From assembly GCF_042453785.1 (NCBI RefSeq), contig NC_091664.1:2902501-2966500 (forward strand): a DNA stretch of 64,000 nucleotides, given 5' to 3'. The translations under genes and the position numbers were made by a program. This stretch comes from Malus domestica (Eukaryota; Streptophyta; Magnoliopsida; Rosales; Rosaceae). How positions within the stretch are numbered: the first letter of the stretch is position 1; every line of letters begins with the position of its first letter. Shown in pieces: positions 1-10,869 of this stretch. The notes under the pieces are model-generated. The model worked only from the letters and a program-made list of their open reading frames with translations, did not search any database and was not told the DNA's origin.

Positions 1-38
1 TGATGAATTTTTTTTTAAAGAAAAAGGTCCTCACCTTC

Positions 39-1785
39 TCACTTTTCAGTTCCCTGTATTTGATTTTCAGGTTGTGAAAAGAAATCTTTGGCATTACGTG
101 CTACCTCTGCTTCAACTACTGCTTCCAACACAAGGTCCGATCCCTTAACATTCTCTGCCATCACAACCACTGGTTATTATTCAAACATGTATATCTGAGA
201 TGAAAAGGAAAACTGTTTACAAATTCTCAGGAAACTCTAAGGCATGTTAAGTTATAACATAAAAATACTATATGTGTGTGTGTCTGAATAAAGGTTTGGG
301 GAAATAGTTTAATGTGCAAGATTTTACATACTAAGCAATCAAGAATTGTATTCCTATGACGTGTGTTTAAGAGTATTACTGAGCAATCAGGAAATATTTC
401 AAGAGTATTCCTATGATGCGTATTTAAGCCCATAGCTCAGCAAGTGGGAACTCAACAACCCCGAAAGAACCACCAACAATAGCGAATCAATTTCTTATAG
501 GGAATCATGCACAACTAGACTAAAAGAAAGAGTAACACCTTTGTCGAACAACCATACAAGGGTATAAAAAATGGTTAGTAAACACAACCATTGATACAAA
601 ACCATAATATGTGCAGCACAGAAATTCTTGACCTCTATAACTCAAGATAATTTGGGAAATACAGAAAAGTAAGTGATTTACAAAAGAAAATTTAAGGATA
701 TGTTGTTCCCAAGCTATTGAAATGGGAATTTCATCCTGGTGCTCCCTATCATGTGCCCACATTTGGACGATAAAATAAATGATAACAAAACTAAGTTCTA
801 TAATCAAGAAGACTATTACCCTTGCGATTTGGTAGCATCCCAGTGCTTTCAGCTGAAATTGGGAGAACAATGAAAAGACCACTCTCATCATAAAGGTCAT
901 CTTTCTCTGCACTGCTTTTTAAAGTGCCAGTCTTCACAGTATCAGATTCAGCCAATTTTGCATATGCAGTTGCTTGACTATGAAAATTAGGTGCGGCGGA
1001 GGTTCTCAAAGTACTATCCTGTCAAAGATAGGTACAAGGAATTCAAGGCGATGCAAAGTTGGCCATTTATAAAAAGAAATCGTCTTATTGAAACCTTCAT
1101 TACACTATTTATTGATTTCTGCTCCTCCTTGGACTTCTCAAGTGAAATGTTGGTTCCTAACAAGTTGACATATACACTGGTAATCATGAGAGAAGCATAA
1201 CATTACTTGGAAATAATGTATGGCTGCTAAGAATACTACCACTGCTCAAAGGAGCCGGGTCTTGAATATTATCAATCAGCTTTCGAGTCATAGGACCCGG
1301 GTTCATAAGTGATATGCTTCGGACTTCATAACGAATCGACTCTAGCTGAGCCAATGCATCTTGAAGCTCTTTATGAACCTAAAGGTCAAGCAAGGGACAT
1401 AAATTAACACAACGGCCTTTGGTTCAAGAACATTGAAGTTATCATTTACGGTGTTGTGCACAATGCATAGTTATCAATCAAGTACCTGGCGAGCTTGAGA
1501 CTGCTGCATAACATTATCGAATTGGCCTCGAGCCAACTGAACATACCCGATGGACCGACCCGCTAACCTCCCTGCTGCTCTGGCAATTCTAGGCAAATCC
1601 TTTGGTCCTACAACCCATTACACATCAAACCCAGATCAATTTTTCAGTTTCTGTTTCCAGTAAAATTAGCAATCTTCGATAAACACCAAAATCTCAGATA
1701 ACCCAGAAAAGCTTTGACCTTACCAAAGAAAAGTAAAAGAATTCTGAACCAATTTTGAGAATAATGCTGTAGCTATACACATAAG

Positions 1786-1842
<57 letters not shown>

Positions 1843-1911
1843 GTGTGTACCGACTAGAGCAGCTGTGGCACCGATCAAGAGGAAGAGCTCTCCGTACGAA
1901 ATACCGAACAT
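39..1911 (-). CDS. Mitochondrial TatB-like (Hcf106/mttA family) protein, 5 exons
   Basis: I built this model from splice sites: complement of 39-154, 820-1018, 1202-1378, 1486-1607 and 1851-1911. It totals 675 nt, which is 224 codons plus a stop, with all junctions in phase. The start reads MFGISYGELFLLIGATAALV followed at the exon 1/2 join by GPKDLP. That is the signature of TatA/TatB proteins: one N-terminal membrane helix, a Gly-Pro hinge and an amphipathic helix (RIARAAGRLAGRS). The long C-terminal half is hydrophilic. In plants this subfamily is known from established work as the mitochondrial TatB partner of TatC, which exports folded Rieske protein across the inner membrane. No cleavable presequence is visible. 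A leader intron (about 1919-2016) fits gt/ag sites. The exon 3 donor (AAT/GTTATG) is the least certain junction, though it is needed to keep frame. The hinge and the total frame make the identification strong. Confidence 0.85.
1787..1838. repeat. (TA)n(GA)n microsatellite in intron 1
   Basis: A short TA run passes directly into about 19 GA units. It lies in intron 1 of the TatB-like gene, about 15 bases inside the donor site on the minus strand. It is likely length-polymorphic. Confidence 0.9.
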
Positions 1912-2017
1912 TTTGCCCCTTTAACTTTAATATCTAACCAGAAGAACATACAATGAAGAAAACAAGAAACAAAAATCCATCAATAGTTCAGAATACTGCG
2001 ACGCAAAATCAAATACC

Positions 2018-2639
2018 TGTCAGGGAGGAGCTTCACCGGAGGGGAGATGGGATTGGGAAGTTACTGAGACGCCAATCTGTGTAGTAGTGCGGGCATCGTG
2101 GCTGTGGGGTGGGGCGGAGGTATAGTGAAGAAAGTGGAAAAATTGTGAGACGGGGGAATGAGAGATCCTCTTTGTGAGGATCAGGCATCCTTTTATCTGT
2201 GTTGATTGGTTGTGCGTTCAAAATTATTTTAAATTTTATATTTAAAATTAAAAATAAATAATATTTCATGAAAACTAGGGAAAGTGATCTTCTTTGGATC
2301 CATTTTATGGGAATTCCTACATTGTAGCTGTTCATCGTATATCGTACGGTTAGTTTGTATATCGTACGGTTAGTTTTCGTCAGGTATTATTTGTGTTTAA
2401 TTTTAAATAAAAAAATCGAATAATTTTTTACCGCACAATACACGATAAATAAGATCTTCACAAAATAGATCCGGATGGGATCCAATTCAAAAAACTAGCG
2501 CTCAATTTTCCAAAATGTCAGCTTTTATCTAAAATCTTAAATATATTCAAAATCTGGCTTACCTTTAAGTTTAATAATCAAATAAACTAAAATACCAAAA
2601 TCCTATTATATATTAGAGAACCTGACAGTAAAATCAAAA
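2018..2639. other. Upstream region of the TatB-like gene
   Basis: This holds the probable 5' leader exon (about 2018-2140 on the minus strand) and promoter DNA. At 2337-2376 a 20-bp unit containing ATCGTACGGTTAG occurs twice in perfect tandem. The rest is AT-rich with no coding signal that I can support. Confidence 0.5.
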
Positions 2640-3576
2640 GGAAAATTTTATTTGAACTCATCTAACATCTTTCTACACCTAACTTACTCTCTTCACACAT
2701 ATATTTTTTAATTAAAGAATTAATATCTCTTTAAACCTAAATTTATTACCTAAACTACCATCTCAAACCCAATTCAAAATGTAAAGTTATTAAAAGTTAT
2801 TAGTACACTCATTCCCCTTATAAAATAACATCTCTAACTTAATGTTTTTTTTTTCAAAGAGGCGTCCTTTGCCCCTATATAATTGCATATGACTAACATT
2901 TCCATGGCTGTTTTTTTTTTTTTTTTTGCTACCAAACCCATCCATAGACTTGGGATCCAGAGATCCTTCCACATATTTGAATTTGCCAGAGAAAGCAATG
3001 CAAGCTCTAGTTCAATCCATCACTTTGCCAGAAAAACATTTGACCTTGATACTTTGGATTTGGATGGAGACATGCCACCTGCTAATGAGTGGTCAAGGTT
3101 TATAAGGTTGGGCAATCGTTATTTGCACCAAGAATCAAGTTATATGTCTTTGCACTACTAATCAAAAGGCCTTGCAATGGTGTTTTGGGGGCAGACAGAC
3201 GGCAGAGAAAAACAAATATAATATAATATAATAAGTATGAAATTTAATCCAAAGAAGAAGCAAATAAACAAACTATCCATAAATCGAGTCATACGTTGGA
3301 GGATTCAAAACTTCAAAATCAATATCCATCAATAAAAAAAAAGCTTGTTTTTCTCTATCAAAACTATTAGGGTTTTAGTCGGAATGGACGTAGGACAAAC
3401 AAATGGTGATGCTAGGGTTTAATTATAATGCCTGGGTTTATTGAGAAATTTGAGTTTTATTATTAATTTCACTCTATACTTAATAGTAATTATGCAATAG
3501 GGTAAAATAGACAATTAACATTTAAAATTTAAGTTGGGTGTAGAAAGAAGTTACATGGGTTTAAATAAAATTTCCC
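2640..3576. mobile_element. Non-autonomous Mutator-like element with 9-bp TSD
   Basis: The ends are inverted repeats of roughly 50 bp. The left end reads GGAAAATTTTATTTGAAC and the right end, on the other strand, GGGAAATTTTATTTAAAC; both continue into a CTTTCTACACC block. The element is flanked on both sides by the same 9 bases, AAATCAAAA (2631-2639 and 3577-3585), the target duplication length typical of Mutator elements. The inside has no transposase. It includes a stretch at about 2880-3160 that may be a captured fragment, but I do not recognise it. A larger relative lies at 42278-44602. Confidence 0.8.
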
Positions 3577-3848
3577 AAATCAAAACCCTATTAGAAGAAG
3601 AATTAAAGTCCTACGTCTTATCTTTTATCTCACTTGTCTTTTTTTTTTAAATCTCAATCACCATATCATTTTAACAAGAATTATTGTTGATCATTTGTGT
3701 GCAAATTGCTTGTATAGTTTCTATGCAGATTTCTTTTTGTTGTTCAGTTATTCTTTTGTTTGAGCAATATGTATGTATATGCATGTGATTATGTAGGTAT
3801 CGTTCATCGCAGTTTACTCATTTTATTTATATGATGTATCTCGTGTTG
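3577..3848. other. Intergenic, no feature seen
   Basis: This is AT-rich DNA between the Mutator-like element and the MULE transposase remnant. It may be decayed MULE sequence, but no motif supports that. Confidence 0.4.
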
Positions 3849-4190
3849 AAGTTGTGAATTTAGAGGAAAAGAGTTGTACATGCAGACAATTTGATCTTGA
3901 CCAACTACCTTGCTCACATGCTTGTGTTGCATGTAGGTATTGATAAATTTCACGTTATCCTATGTGTTCTCATTATTATACTACAAATTTTTGGTCATAT
4001 TGCGTATGCATAAGCTATTGGCTAGTTGGTGATTAGACTGATCAGATAGTAATTGATGATGTGCAGGAAAGAATTGTCCTTCCACCAATTACACGAAGAA
4101 GATATGGTAGGTGCAAAATGAAAAGAGGATCCCATCATGTGGATAAGAAAAATTTAACTCGGAAGTGTTCAAAATTTGATTTTTTGTACC
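3849..4190 (+). pseudogene. Decayed MULE transposase C-terminus (SWIM zinc finger)
   Basis: Translation from 3850 gives a SWIM-type zinc finger: CxC (SCTCRQFDLDQL) followed by PCSH, then ACVAC. This is the pattern CxCxnCxH seen near the C-terminus of MuDR/FAR1-type transposases. A separate in-frame piece from 4061 reads LPPITRRRYGRCKMKR and ends with KNLTRKCSK. This resembles the basic tail (LPP...GRPKxKR...KCSxC) that follows the SWIM finger in MULE proteins. The two parts are separated by unrelated or intronic DNA and there is no catalytic domain, so this is a fossil fragment. Confidence 0.7.
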
Positions 4191-4249
4191 ATAGATTGGG
4201 ACTCAATATGCCTCCTTATTACGCCCATGAACTCATGAAGTAAGTAAGA

Positions 4250-4500
4250 GGGGAGGGAAACCCTAGTTCTATAAAAGGGATCTCTCACCTTCACTTTAGA
4301 AGAATAGCAAACCCTAACCTCTCTAGTAACAAACCTCTATGTACAATGTAACTCTCAGTTTACATGGTGACAGTGAATCTACATAAATGTAGACGTAGCC
4401 CCAACTTTGAGTAAACCACGATATATCGTTGTGATCTTGTGTGTCTATGATTTACGATTGGATTTAAGTTGGTCCAAGATCAATCCGATTTTGTGCATCA
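4250..4500 (+). mobile_element. Possible LTR fragment (R-U5 like)
   Basis: The segment has a TATA-like CTATAAAAGGG, then leader-like DNA, and ends with TTTTGTGCATCAACA. That is the same 3' end as the gypsy LTRs at 30.0, 32.3 and 39.7 kb. It also shares the theme of a 'gtagcc...gtgaaccacg' stretch with those LTRs. It probably represents the 3' part of a related, older LTR. No partner LTR or coding region is attached. Confidence 0.4.
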
Positions 4501-5855
4501 ACATGGTTCAAATGACCGTTGTTGAAAATCTTATTTCACTTCATCCTACTTTATAGAACTCTTTTTAAATTTGGAGTGTAGTGAGTAAATATTTTCTTTT
4601 GATCATTTTATTGTTTATTTTGGTTGTACTTGCAATCCTTTAAATTGAAGACAACTAAAGTTAATTTACTTTTATTTCTTTACTCTAGTAGTTCACTTTC
4701 TGCTATATGAATAAAGTATGTAACCATTCTAATATTTTGTGGGAACCATGCAAGAAAGGTTTCTTTGGTTATTTATTAAAAAATAAAATTGAGAAAAACC
4801 TTCTTCGTAAAAGAAAATGAGAAAAATATTAGTGAGATCAACACTTGATTATACATAGCACAAGAAGTTTTTTAGTCAATAACTCGTTATTCATGTAAAT
4901 TGAGAGTATTTGTATCTATTTAAGTGAGATTTTTGATATATTTGAAAGTTAAAAAAAAAAAACATTTTTTAATTAAGGGCTAATTTTTTGCTATATTTGA
5001 TCAATTCTCCTATTTAACGGGGATACTCTTTTGTCACCAAATTATCACGTGGCAAGCTACTGTTGGATGAATAATTCACCTTTCAAGCAAGTACCAACTA
5101 GCAATTATTAATTTATCGAATGATATCACTAAAACGATAAATTGGTCTTAAGAGAAAATCTCTCCTTCATAGCACGTAGTTATTATACCGAAATAATATG
5201 GTTGTCGAGAATTGACAAACGAAGAGATCTTGCACATACTTGTAAGTTATTGAGCATAAGAGACCTTACACATACATGTAAGTTGTTGAGCTTATTAAGT
5301 TACTTCTCATATTGCCAATTGATTTTAAGGTTCTATAACTCTCTTCGATGAATTTTATTTTATCATCGATTTGTTTCTTTCATTTCCCCTTCCCTTATCC
5401 TATTTTTTTTCTACTTTTGGTATTAAAATTGAAGAAAACTAAAACAAAAACTGGAAAAAGGCTCAAGCTTGATCGGTGCACGATGCTTGACGCGTTCTCC
5501 AAACTCCTGGTGTCGCATGCAATACAAGTACAACTGCGGTATGGCATTCAACGTGACCGCAAAGCATATAAAACTTGGACTTTAAGTATGGATGTCTCTT
5601 CTTAGCAAATCACATTTGTCACCTTTCTAGTTTGACCACTTTATCGTTTTAGACCTGAACATTTTAATTTGGCAATTTTAGCCATGTAATTTTTTTGGTA
5701 AGCATTCAAGCCCTTGGTTTTCTGTAGAATTATGACTCATTACATTGACGTGTGAAAATTATTACAATGCATATAGGGGTTATATTAATCTCTAATGAGG
5801 TAGGAATTTTACCGTATTACAATTAGAAATTGCATTCCTATATTACATGCTGCAA
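4501..5855. other. Intergenic, no supported gene
   Basis: AT-rich DNA. Short open frames at 5142-5605 show no recognisable protein features. I see no structured repeat. Confidence 0.5.
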
Positions 5856-6222
5856 TCACGGAGAGGATGTCGGAGCAATTAATTCTAGTCTAACTCCCCT
5901 GCAAACTGGATGAGCCGAATGAGACAAGTTTGAAACAAAGGAGACCATGACGAGGCTAATGAAGAGCTTTAGTGAAAAGATTGGCCGGTTGATCAAGTGA
6001 TGGAATATAACAAAGACGATGACTAACAATAGCAACTTTTTCACGTACAAAGTGATAATCAAGCTGGATATAACGCGTGTGAGCATGATGAATTGGATTA
6101 GTTGCAAGGTAAGTGGCACTCAAATTATCATAATGCAGTAAAATAGGAGAAGTCATCCGAACCCCAAGTTCACTAAGAAGAAAGCAAACAGGCCCGCAAT
6201 ACGTCAAACCAAACCAAACCAA
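5856..6222 (-). pseudogene. Ty1/copia polyprotein 3' remnant (RNase H end)
   Basis: Minus-strand translation gives the C-terminal RNase H portion of a copia polyprotein, with LLSELGV, then DNLSATYLATNPIHHA, LDYHFVREKV and LDQPANLFTKALH. These are hallmark blocks of plant copia elements. The reading frame breaks after KALH, and nothing upstream (no RT or integrase) is present. The fragment ends only about 150 bp before the start codon of the proton-channel gene, on the opposite strand. Confidence 0.85.
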
Positions 6223-6373
6223 ACTAGATGACTATAATCGCTAACGTTGAAATGGCAGGGCCTCAAGTGAAAAAGAAATCAAACTACAAGGACCAAACAT
6301 AAAACTTATCCTTCATAAATATCATCGTAATCAACCAAACACAAACTTAAAAGAATACCAATCAACCAAAAAA

Positions 6374-7129
6374 ATGAAAAACAAAGGGTCCTCATCATCT
6401 CAGATTCAACAACTACCTGGCCCTTTCACAACCACCACCTCATCATTCTCCATTGAATCCATTGAATCCTCAATCCAACGTCTCACAAGGAGCTGGCACA
6501 GAAGGCAACAATGGCAGAAGTTTCTCTGCAACAACTCCACACAGTTTCAAGACCTTAATGTTAATAGAGCACCATGGAGGACTCACTTGGCCAATTTCCT
6601 CGAGTCCAAACCAGTTCATACAATTTGTATTTCGTTGCTGATTACTGATCTCATTCTCACCATCCTCGAACTCTCCTCATCTTTATTTACCAAGTGCAAC
6701 ACAGCACCACCAAACAAGAGCAGTAGGACACAAGAAATCTGGTACCATTGGGTGGGGATTGCTATTCTCGCCCTGCTTTCGGCGAAGACGGTGGCTCAGG
6801 CTGTTGCGCTCGGCATGTCTACGTTTTTCAGGCGTCCCGGGTACATGGTCGACGGGGTTGTTTTGATGGGTGCGTTGGTGTTAGAAGAGTTTCTTGAGAG
6901 AAAAGGTGGCGGGCTGCTTGTTGTGGTCAGTTTGTGGCGTGTTGTTAGGGTGGTTGAGAGTGCTTTTGAGTTGAGTGATGAGGCCATTGAAGCACAGATT
7001 GCTAGTGTGGTGTGTCAGTTTGAGGTGCTGAGGGAGGAGAATAGGAGACTTGCTGAGACCATTGCTGAGAAGGACATGATTATCCAGAAGCTCCAGGAAG
7101 AATTAGAGCAATATGGTACTAGTCAATAG
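6374..7129 (+). CDS. Voltage-gated proton channel (Hv1/HVCN1-like)
   Basis: Intronless 251-residue protein with a four-helix voltage-sensor domain and no pore domain, followed by a coiled coil. This is the architecture of Hv1 proton channels, which let H+ leave across the plasma membrane on depolarisation. S1 spans about residues 80-104 (acidic D92 and E99), S2 124-147, S3 157-176 (D160, E171/E172) and S4 181-197 (SLWRVVRVVE, gating arginines R189 and R192). A heptad-rich coiled coil from about 210 to 245 should dimerise the protein. The N-terminal 70 residues are Ser/Thr-rich and poorly structured. By my alignment with animal Hv1, the first S4 arginine is Ser187 and the conserved S2 acid is Lys138. 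The ATG follows an A-rich leader, and no upstream in-frame start fits better. Confidence 0.85.
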   Translation: MKNKGSSSSQIQQLPGPFTTTTSSFSIESIESSIQRLTRSWHRRQQWQKFLCNNSTQFQDLNVNRAPWRTHLANFLESKPVHTICISLLITDLILTILELSSSLFTKCNTAPPNKSSRTQEIWYHWVGIAILALLSAKTVAQAVALGMSTFFRRPGYMVDGVVLMGALVLEEFLERKGGGLLVVVSLWRVVRVVESAFELSDEAIEAQIASVVCQFEVLREENRRLAETIAEKDMIIQKLQEELEQYGTSQ

Positions 7130-7164
7130 TCATGCTTCTTGGAACAATTCTTCACCTTATGATC

Positions 7165-7660
7165 ACCGTTGTCAAAATTCCTGCCTAGCGCCGCCTAAGT
7201 CCCGCCTAGATGTTAGGTAGTTGGTCACTGTTACGATTAGTTTGTAGGCGTTTGAAAATTAAGAAAGAGCGCCTAGACTCGCTTAGGTGTCCGTCCAGCC
7301 TGCCCAAACTAGCCTAGGCACCCGCTAGGTCGCAACTTTCACTTAGATAGAAAATCAACAACTTTCATTTTGCATTTTATTTTTTCAATAAAATATAAGA
7401 GACTTGTTGAATACTTAGATGAACACTCATTATATACTTGTTCCCCATGTTTTCAATATGTTTTAGTATTTTATAATCTATATATTATTTTATTTTGCAA
7501 CTTATGTATACAATTCTTTGTCTTTTAAGTATAAATACACACTTATTTATACAATATACAATAAATTTATTTAAATTTGCCTAGTCCGCCTAGGTCACAG
7601 CCTAGCTGTGTAGGTGCTAAGCCTTAACTCATCGCTCGACTAACACCTAACGTCTTTTAG
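7165..7660. mobile_element. MITE-like repeat rich in CCTAGG motifs
   Basis: Both ends are built from repeated GCCTAG/CCTAGGC blocks (7180-7330 and 7580-7625) around an AT-rich centre. This matches a very common plant MITE type. The ends are only loosely inverted (GTCAAAATTCCTGCC against TCTAAAAGACG), and I could not fix a target duplication, so the exact limits are approximate. It begins about 35 bp after the proton-channel stop codon and may contribute 3' UTR or polyadenylation sequence. Confidence 0.5.
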
Positions 7661-8840
7661 AACTTTACTTATGATAAGGGGATGAAATTTGGCATAAAAG
7701 AATTGTTAATTTACAGTAGTAATGGAATTAACTTGGCCCTTTAAGATTAATGAGGAGTTACTCAGATTTTCGTGATTTCGTGCTCATGATCAAAACTCGC
7801 TGGCGATCATTTAGTCATCAAACTATATGAAAACATATGGACAAATTCGATAAAAAATACTCACATGTAAATTATTGGTGTCAGAATTTCTCACTGATCA
7901 GATGTGATTGATCTCATTCGTGTAAAAACATAGAAAGAGGAAGGGTCACTCAAACAAGAGCTAGGTAAGCAAGCGAGAATGAGAGTTTATAAAAGGCGAG
8001 ACGAGGTTATTACGAACTGTTTATTTATTTTGTTAGAGCTCTTATTTTTTATTGACTTTTTGTAAATATGATATTTACAAATTAATTTATATTATAAACG
8101 GTTTTAATTATAAACACAAAGTTTTGTAAATCAATCTCAAAGTATCTTTGAGGAGGAACTCCTCTTTCATCTTAAGAGTCAAACCTTTCTCGTTTTTTAT
8201 TCCGCTTAGGGGGATTTCGCTAGATCGCATGAACAACGACAATGCAACATGTATGGTATCAATCCTCATCTGGTCAATAATCCATCGAATAAGATATCTG
8301 AGGGTCACCAAGTAAGGTTCATTCCTTTTTTTGTTTTTCAACGATTCAAAGTTGTGTATAATTTATTTTATCAGTTTTAGATCATTATTACAAAAATTAA
8401 ACATATTCAAAATTATTAAGATATTTTGAAGTAAAAAAAAAAATTAGACGAATATGGTGCTATAACAAAAATACCAAAATGACGATCATTTAACCATAAA
8501 TCATGTTTTTGTTGTTCAATATCTTAATGGATGAAGTATTGAGTAAGAATAGGCTGAGATAAAAGTCAATCTGCATTTTAAATAACGTTTCTTTCCTTAA
8601 AAATTTCTCAAGTGGGCTACATGCGATCAAGATGGACACAATGTTAGATAGGAAATTATAAATCTAACCGCAGGGAGAAATTGGAGGTAATGAGCTAAAA
8701 TTAAAGTCCGGGAGAAATTGGTCATGTCAACGAGAGACTTTTCACTGTGTCTGAAACACAGAGCTGAACATCACATATGTATGTCATTATATGATTGGAG
8801 GAATTCTTTTTTTTCAAGTGTCTTTCAAGGATGGTGTTTG
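7661..8840. other. Intergenic, no supported gene
   Basis: AT-rich DNA without conserved coding blocks. The ORFs at 8108-8341 and 8718-8951 have no recognisable composition or motif. Confidence 0.5.
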
Positions 8841-10105
8841 AGGGGTGGAAAAAAAAATACCGAAAATTCCAAACCAATTAGAAAAATTTTTGATCCCAAA
8901 CTGAAAAAATCCCAAATCGAAAATTCCGAAAATTTCAGTACCCAATCCTGAATTGATCCCGAAATTTCGGTATGGGAATCAGTCTCACACTTTCATTCGT
9001 TCGGTAATCCCGAACCGAACCAAAATAAATAAAAAAAATATCTAATTTTAAATATATATTTGGAATTGTAACAGCGGTTGGATTTGGTTGGGATTTAATA
9101 TCAACCGTCGAATACAAATCAAAGTTCAAACCCTCGTAGAACTCAACTCGGTCACTCTCTCTCTCAGACAACCTCACCGCCCTCCTCGACCTCACCTCAG
9201 AATCCGGCCACACCCACATCACACAAGCAACTCACCTCTCTGATCTCTCTCTCTCGACTTCTCATTGCTTAGACCCTCACTGTGGAGGAGCCTTCCTTCA
9301 TGGCACAGAGGCAGAGCCACGGCCACAGGCGCCGCTCACCTCTCTGATCTCTCTCGACTTCTTCATCCAGATTCCGGTGCACTGTGCACCGATTCTCCCC
9401 CAAATAAGGTAAATTTTGGAATTAATTTAGGGTTTGTGAAATCTAGATTAGGGTTTGTGAAATTTAGCACTTGGAACTGATATGGAGGTAGAAGATATGT
9501 AATGACTGAACGATAGTATTAGAAATTTTAGTGTTTCTACCCAACGTTTATAACTTTTTGCGGATATGTGATTTTCATTTGCTTTGGATAGATCAGAAGG
9601 ATGAGTCTTTTTACGCTATAATTATCAATCTTGGTAATTTGATTCCTATTGGCAGCTGAATTATAAAGAGGAAATGGGGTGGAAGTTACGAGTTGGTTTG
9701 TTCTCAAATATAAGAAACAGGAAAGAAAGTCTATATGACTATGGAAACAACACCAATATATTGGTCTCTGTTCTTTAATTTCATTTCAAGCAGCTATTTT
9801 GAGAACTATTTATCCTATTGCAGTCATTTTGTTGTTCATTTGAAAGTCTATAAAACTACAAATATTAATGTCATTTAAATGAACTAAAATCAGGAGTGTT
9901 TTCTATGTATCCCTAATGTAGTGTGCCCGATTCTAATAGAAACTTGAGGAACCCCTTTAATTTTTCTACTAGAGTTGGAGACATTGTGTCTAGCACACCA
10001 AGCACATTTGGCTAAATAGATTGTGCACAAAACTACTACATCATTCTCTTTATCAAATAGTAGCAGGTGTGGTTTAAGAAAAGAACATGAATTATTACTT
10101 TGTTT

Positions 10106-10227
10106 TTCTTTTATTTGTATTTGATCGATTTTCTAATCTAATATATACTATGGGGAGGGGGATTCGAACTTGGGTGTAGAGGGGGAAGCATATTGTTGTA
10201 GCTAACTTTGACTACGGCCAAGTCTTC
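10106..10227 (-). mobile_element. tRNA-derived SINE nested in the hAT element
   Basis: It is flanked by the same 13 bases, TATTACTTTGTTT (10093-10105 and 10228-10240), a target duplication typical of LINE-driven insertion. On the minus strand it carries a GTTCGAATCCC B-box-like motif, as in Pol III promoters of tRNA-derived SINEs, and an A-box-like segment upstream. The A-rich tail is short and degenerate. Confidence 0.6.
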
Positions 10228-10315
10228 TATTACTTTGTTTGCTTTGAGTATGCCAAAAGTAGTCAAATGAGTCATATGTAAAATTACTAAGGTGCACCTT
10301 TGTGTGATGATTTAG

Positions 10316-10418
10316 GGAATTCTGCCATGGATTTTACCAGTGGATTGCTATCATAACTGAGAAGCCAGAAGCTGCCTCCTTTTACAGGAAAGAAGACGAC
10401 GTTGTGAATAAATCACAG
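10316..10418 (+). other. Captured exon candidate inside the hAT element
   Basis: A 103-nt block begins after a TTTAG acceptor and ends at CACAG/GTAATA. It has an open frame encoding WIAIITEKPEAASFYRKEDD followed by VVNKSQ. The composition is protein-like and unlike the AT-rich surroundings. I do not recognise the parent gene. The exon plus intron boundaries inside a transposon suggest transduplication of genomic DNA, not retroposition. Confidence 0.45.
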
Positions 10419-10869
10419 GTAATAACAAGTTATTCAAATTTTTTTTTCTGTCTCCTGTGGTAATGGGGAGGCATCTCACATATTTGAAATTTGTTTGGGC
10501 ATACATCACAGTCACAGCCAGTCAGCCTTATCTTGAAAGAATTATATAGAGATAATAATAATAAAAGCAAATCTAACAGTGTGGAAACGGCATTGATATT
10601 AATCGATTAATAATCTTTCCTTTATTTGAATTTCAATATAAAAGGTTAAATTTTAGCTCAAAAGCCCAAGACTATTTTGGGATTCCCAAAAATTTGGCTT
10701 GGGATTGGTCTTGAAATTGGGATTCCCGAAAACTTCGGTTTGCGAATTGGGACAAGGGTTTCGGTTCGGTATCCCATACCGAACCAGCCCTTTCACCTAG
10801 TGTTCTGGAGCCGAAAACACTGAAAAATCACTTGACCTTCTAAGTTCGGAAGAAAAATCGACAAATAGG

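Larger units (their letters stand above)
8841..10793. mobile_element. hAT-type non-autonomous element carrying gene-like exons
   Basis: The left end (GGGGTGGAAAAAAAA then TACCGAAAATTCC) and the right end (GGTATCCCATACCGAACC then AGCCC) carry the repeated TACCGAA/TTCGGTA blocks typical of a widespread plant hAT family. Similar elements lie at 25784 and 27934. The interior is not transposase. It holds a CT-rich leader-like exon (about 9140-9409, followed by a GTAAAT donor), an intron, and a second well-bounded exon (10316-10418). No convincing 8-bp target duplication could be read, so the ends are approximate. Confidence 0.6.

Noticed and set aside
8841..10793. An 8-bp TSD for the large hAT-type element (TGGTGTTT against TAGTGTTC)
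   Set aside because: Two mismatches and would require extending the right end by several bases; not convincing.
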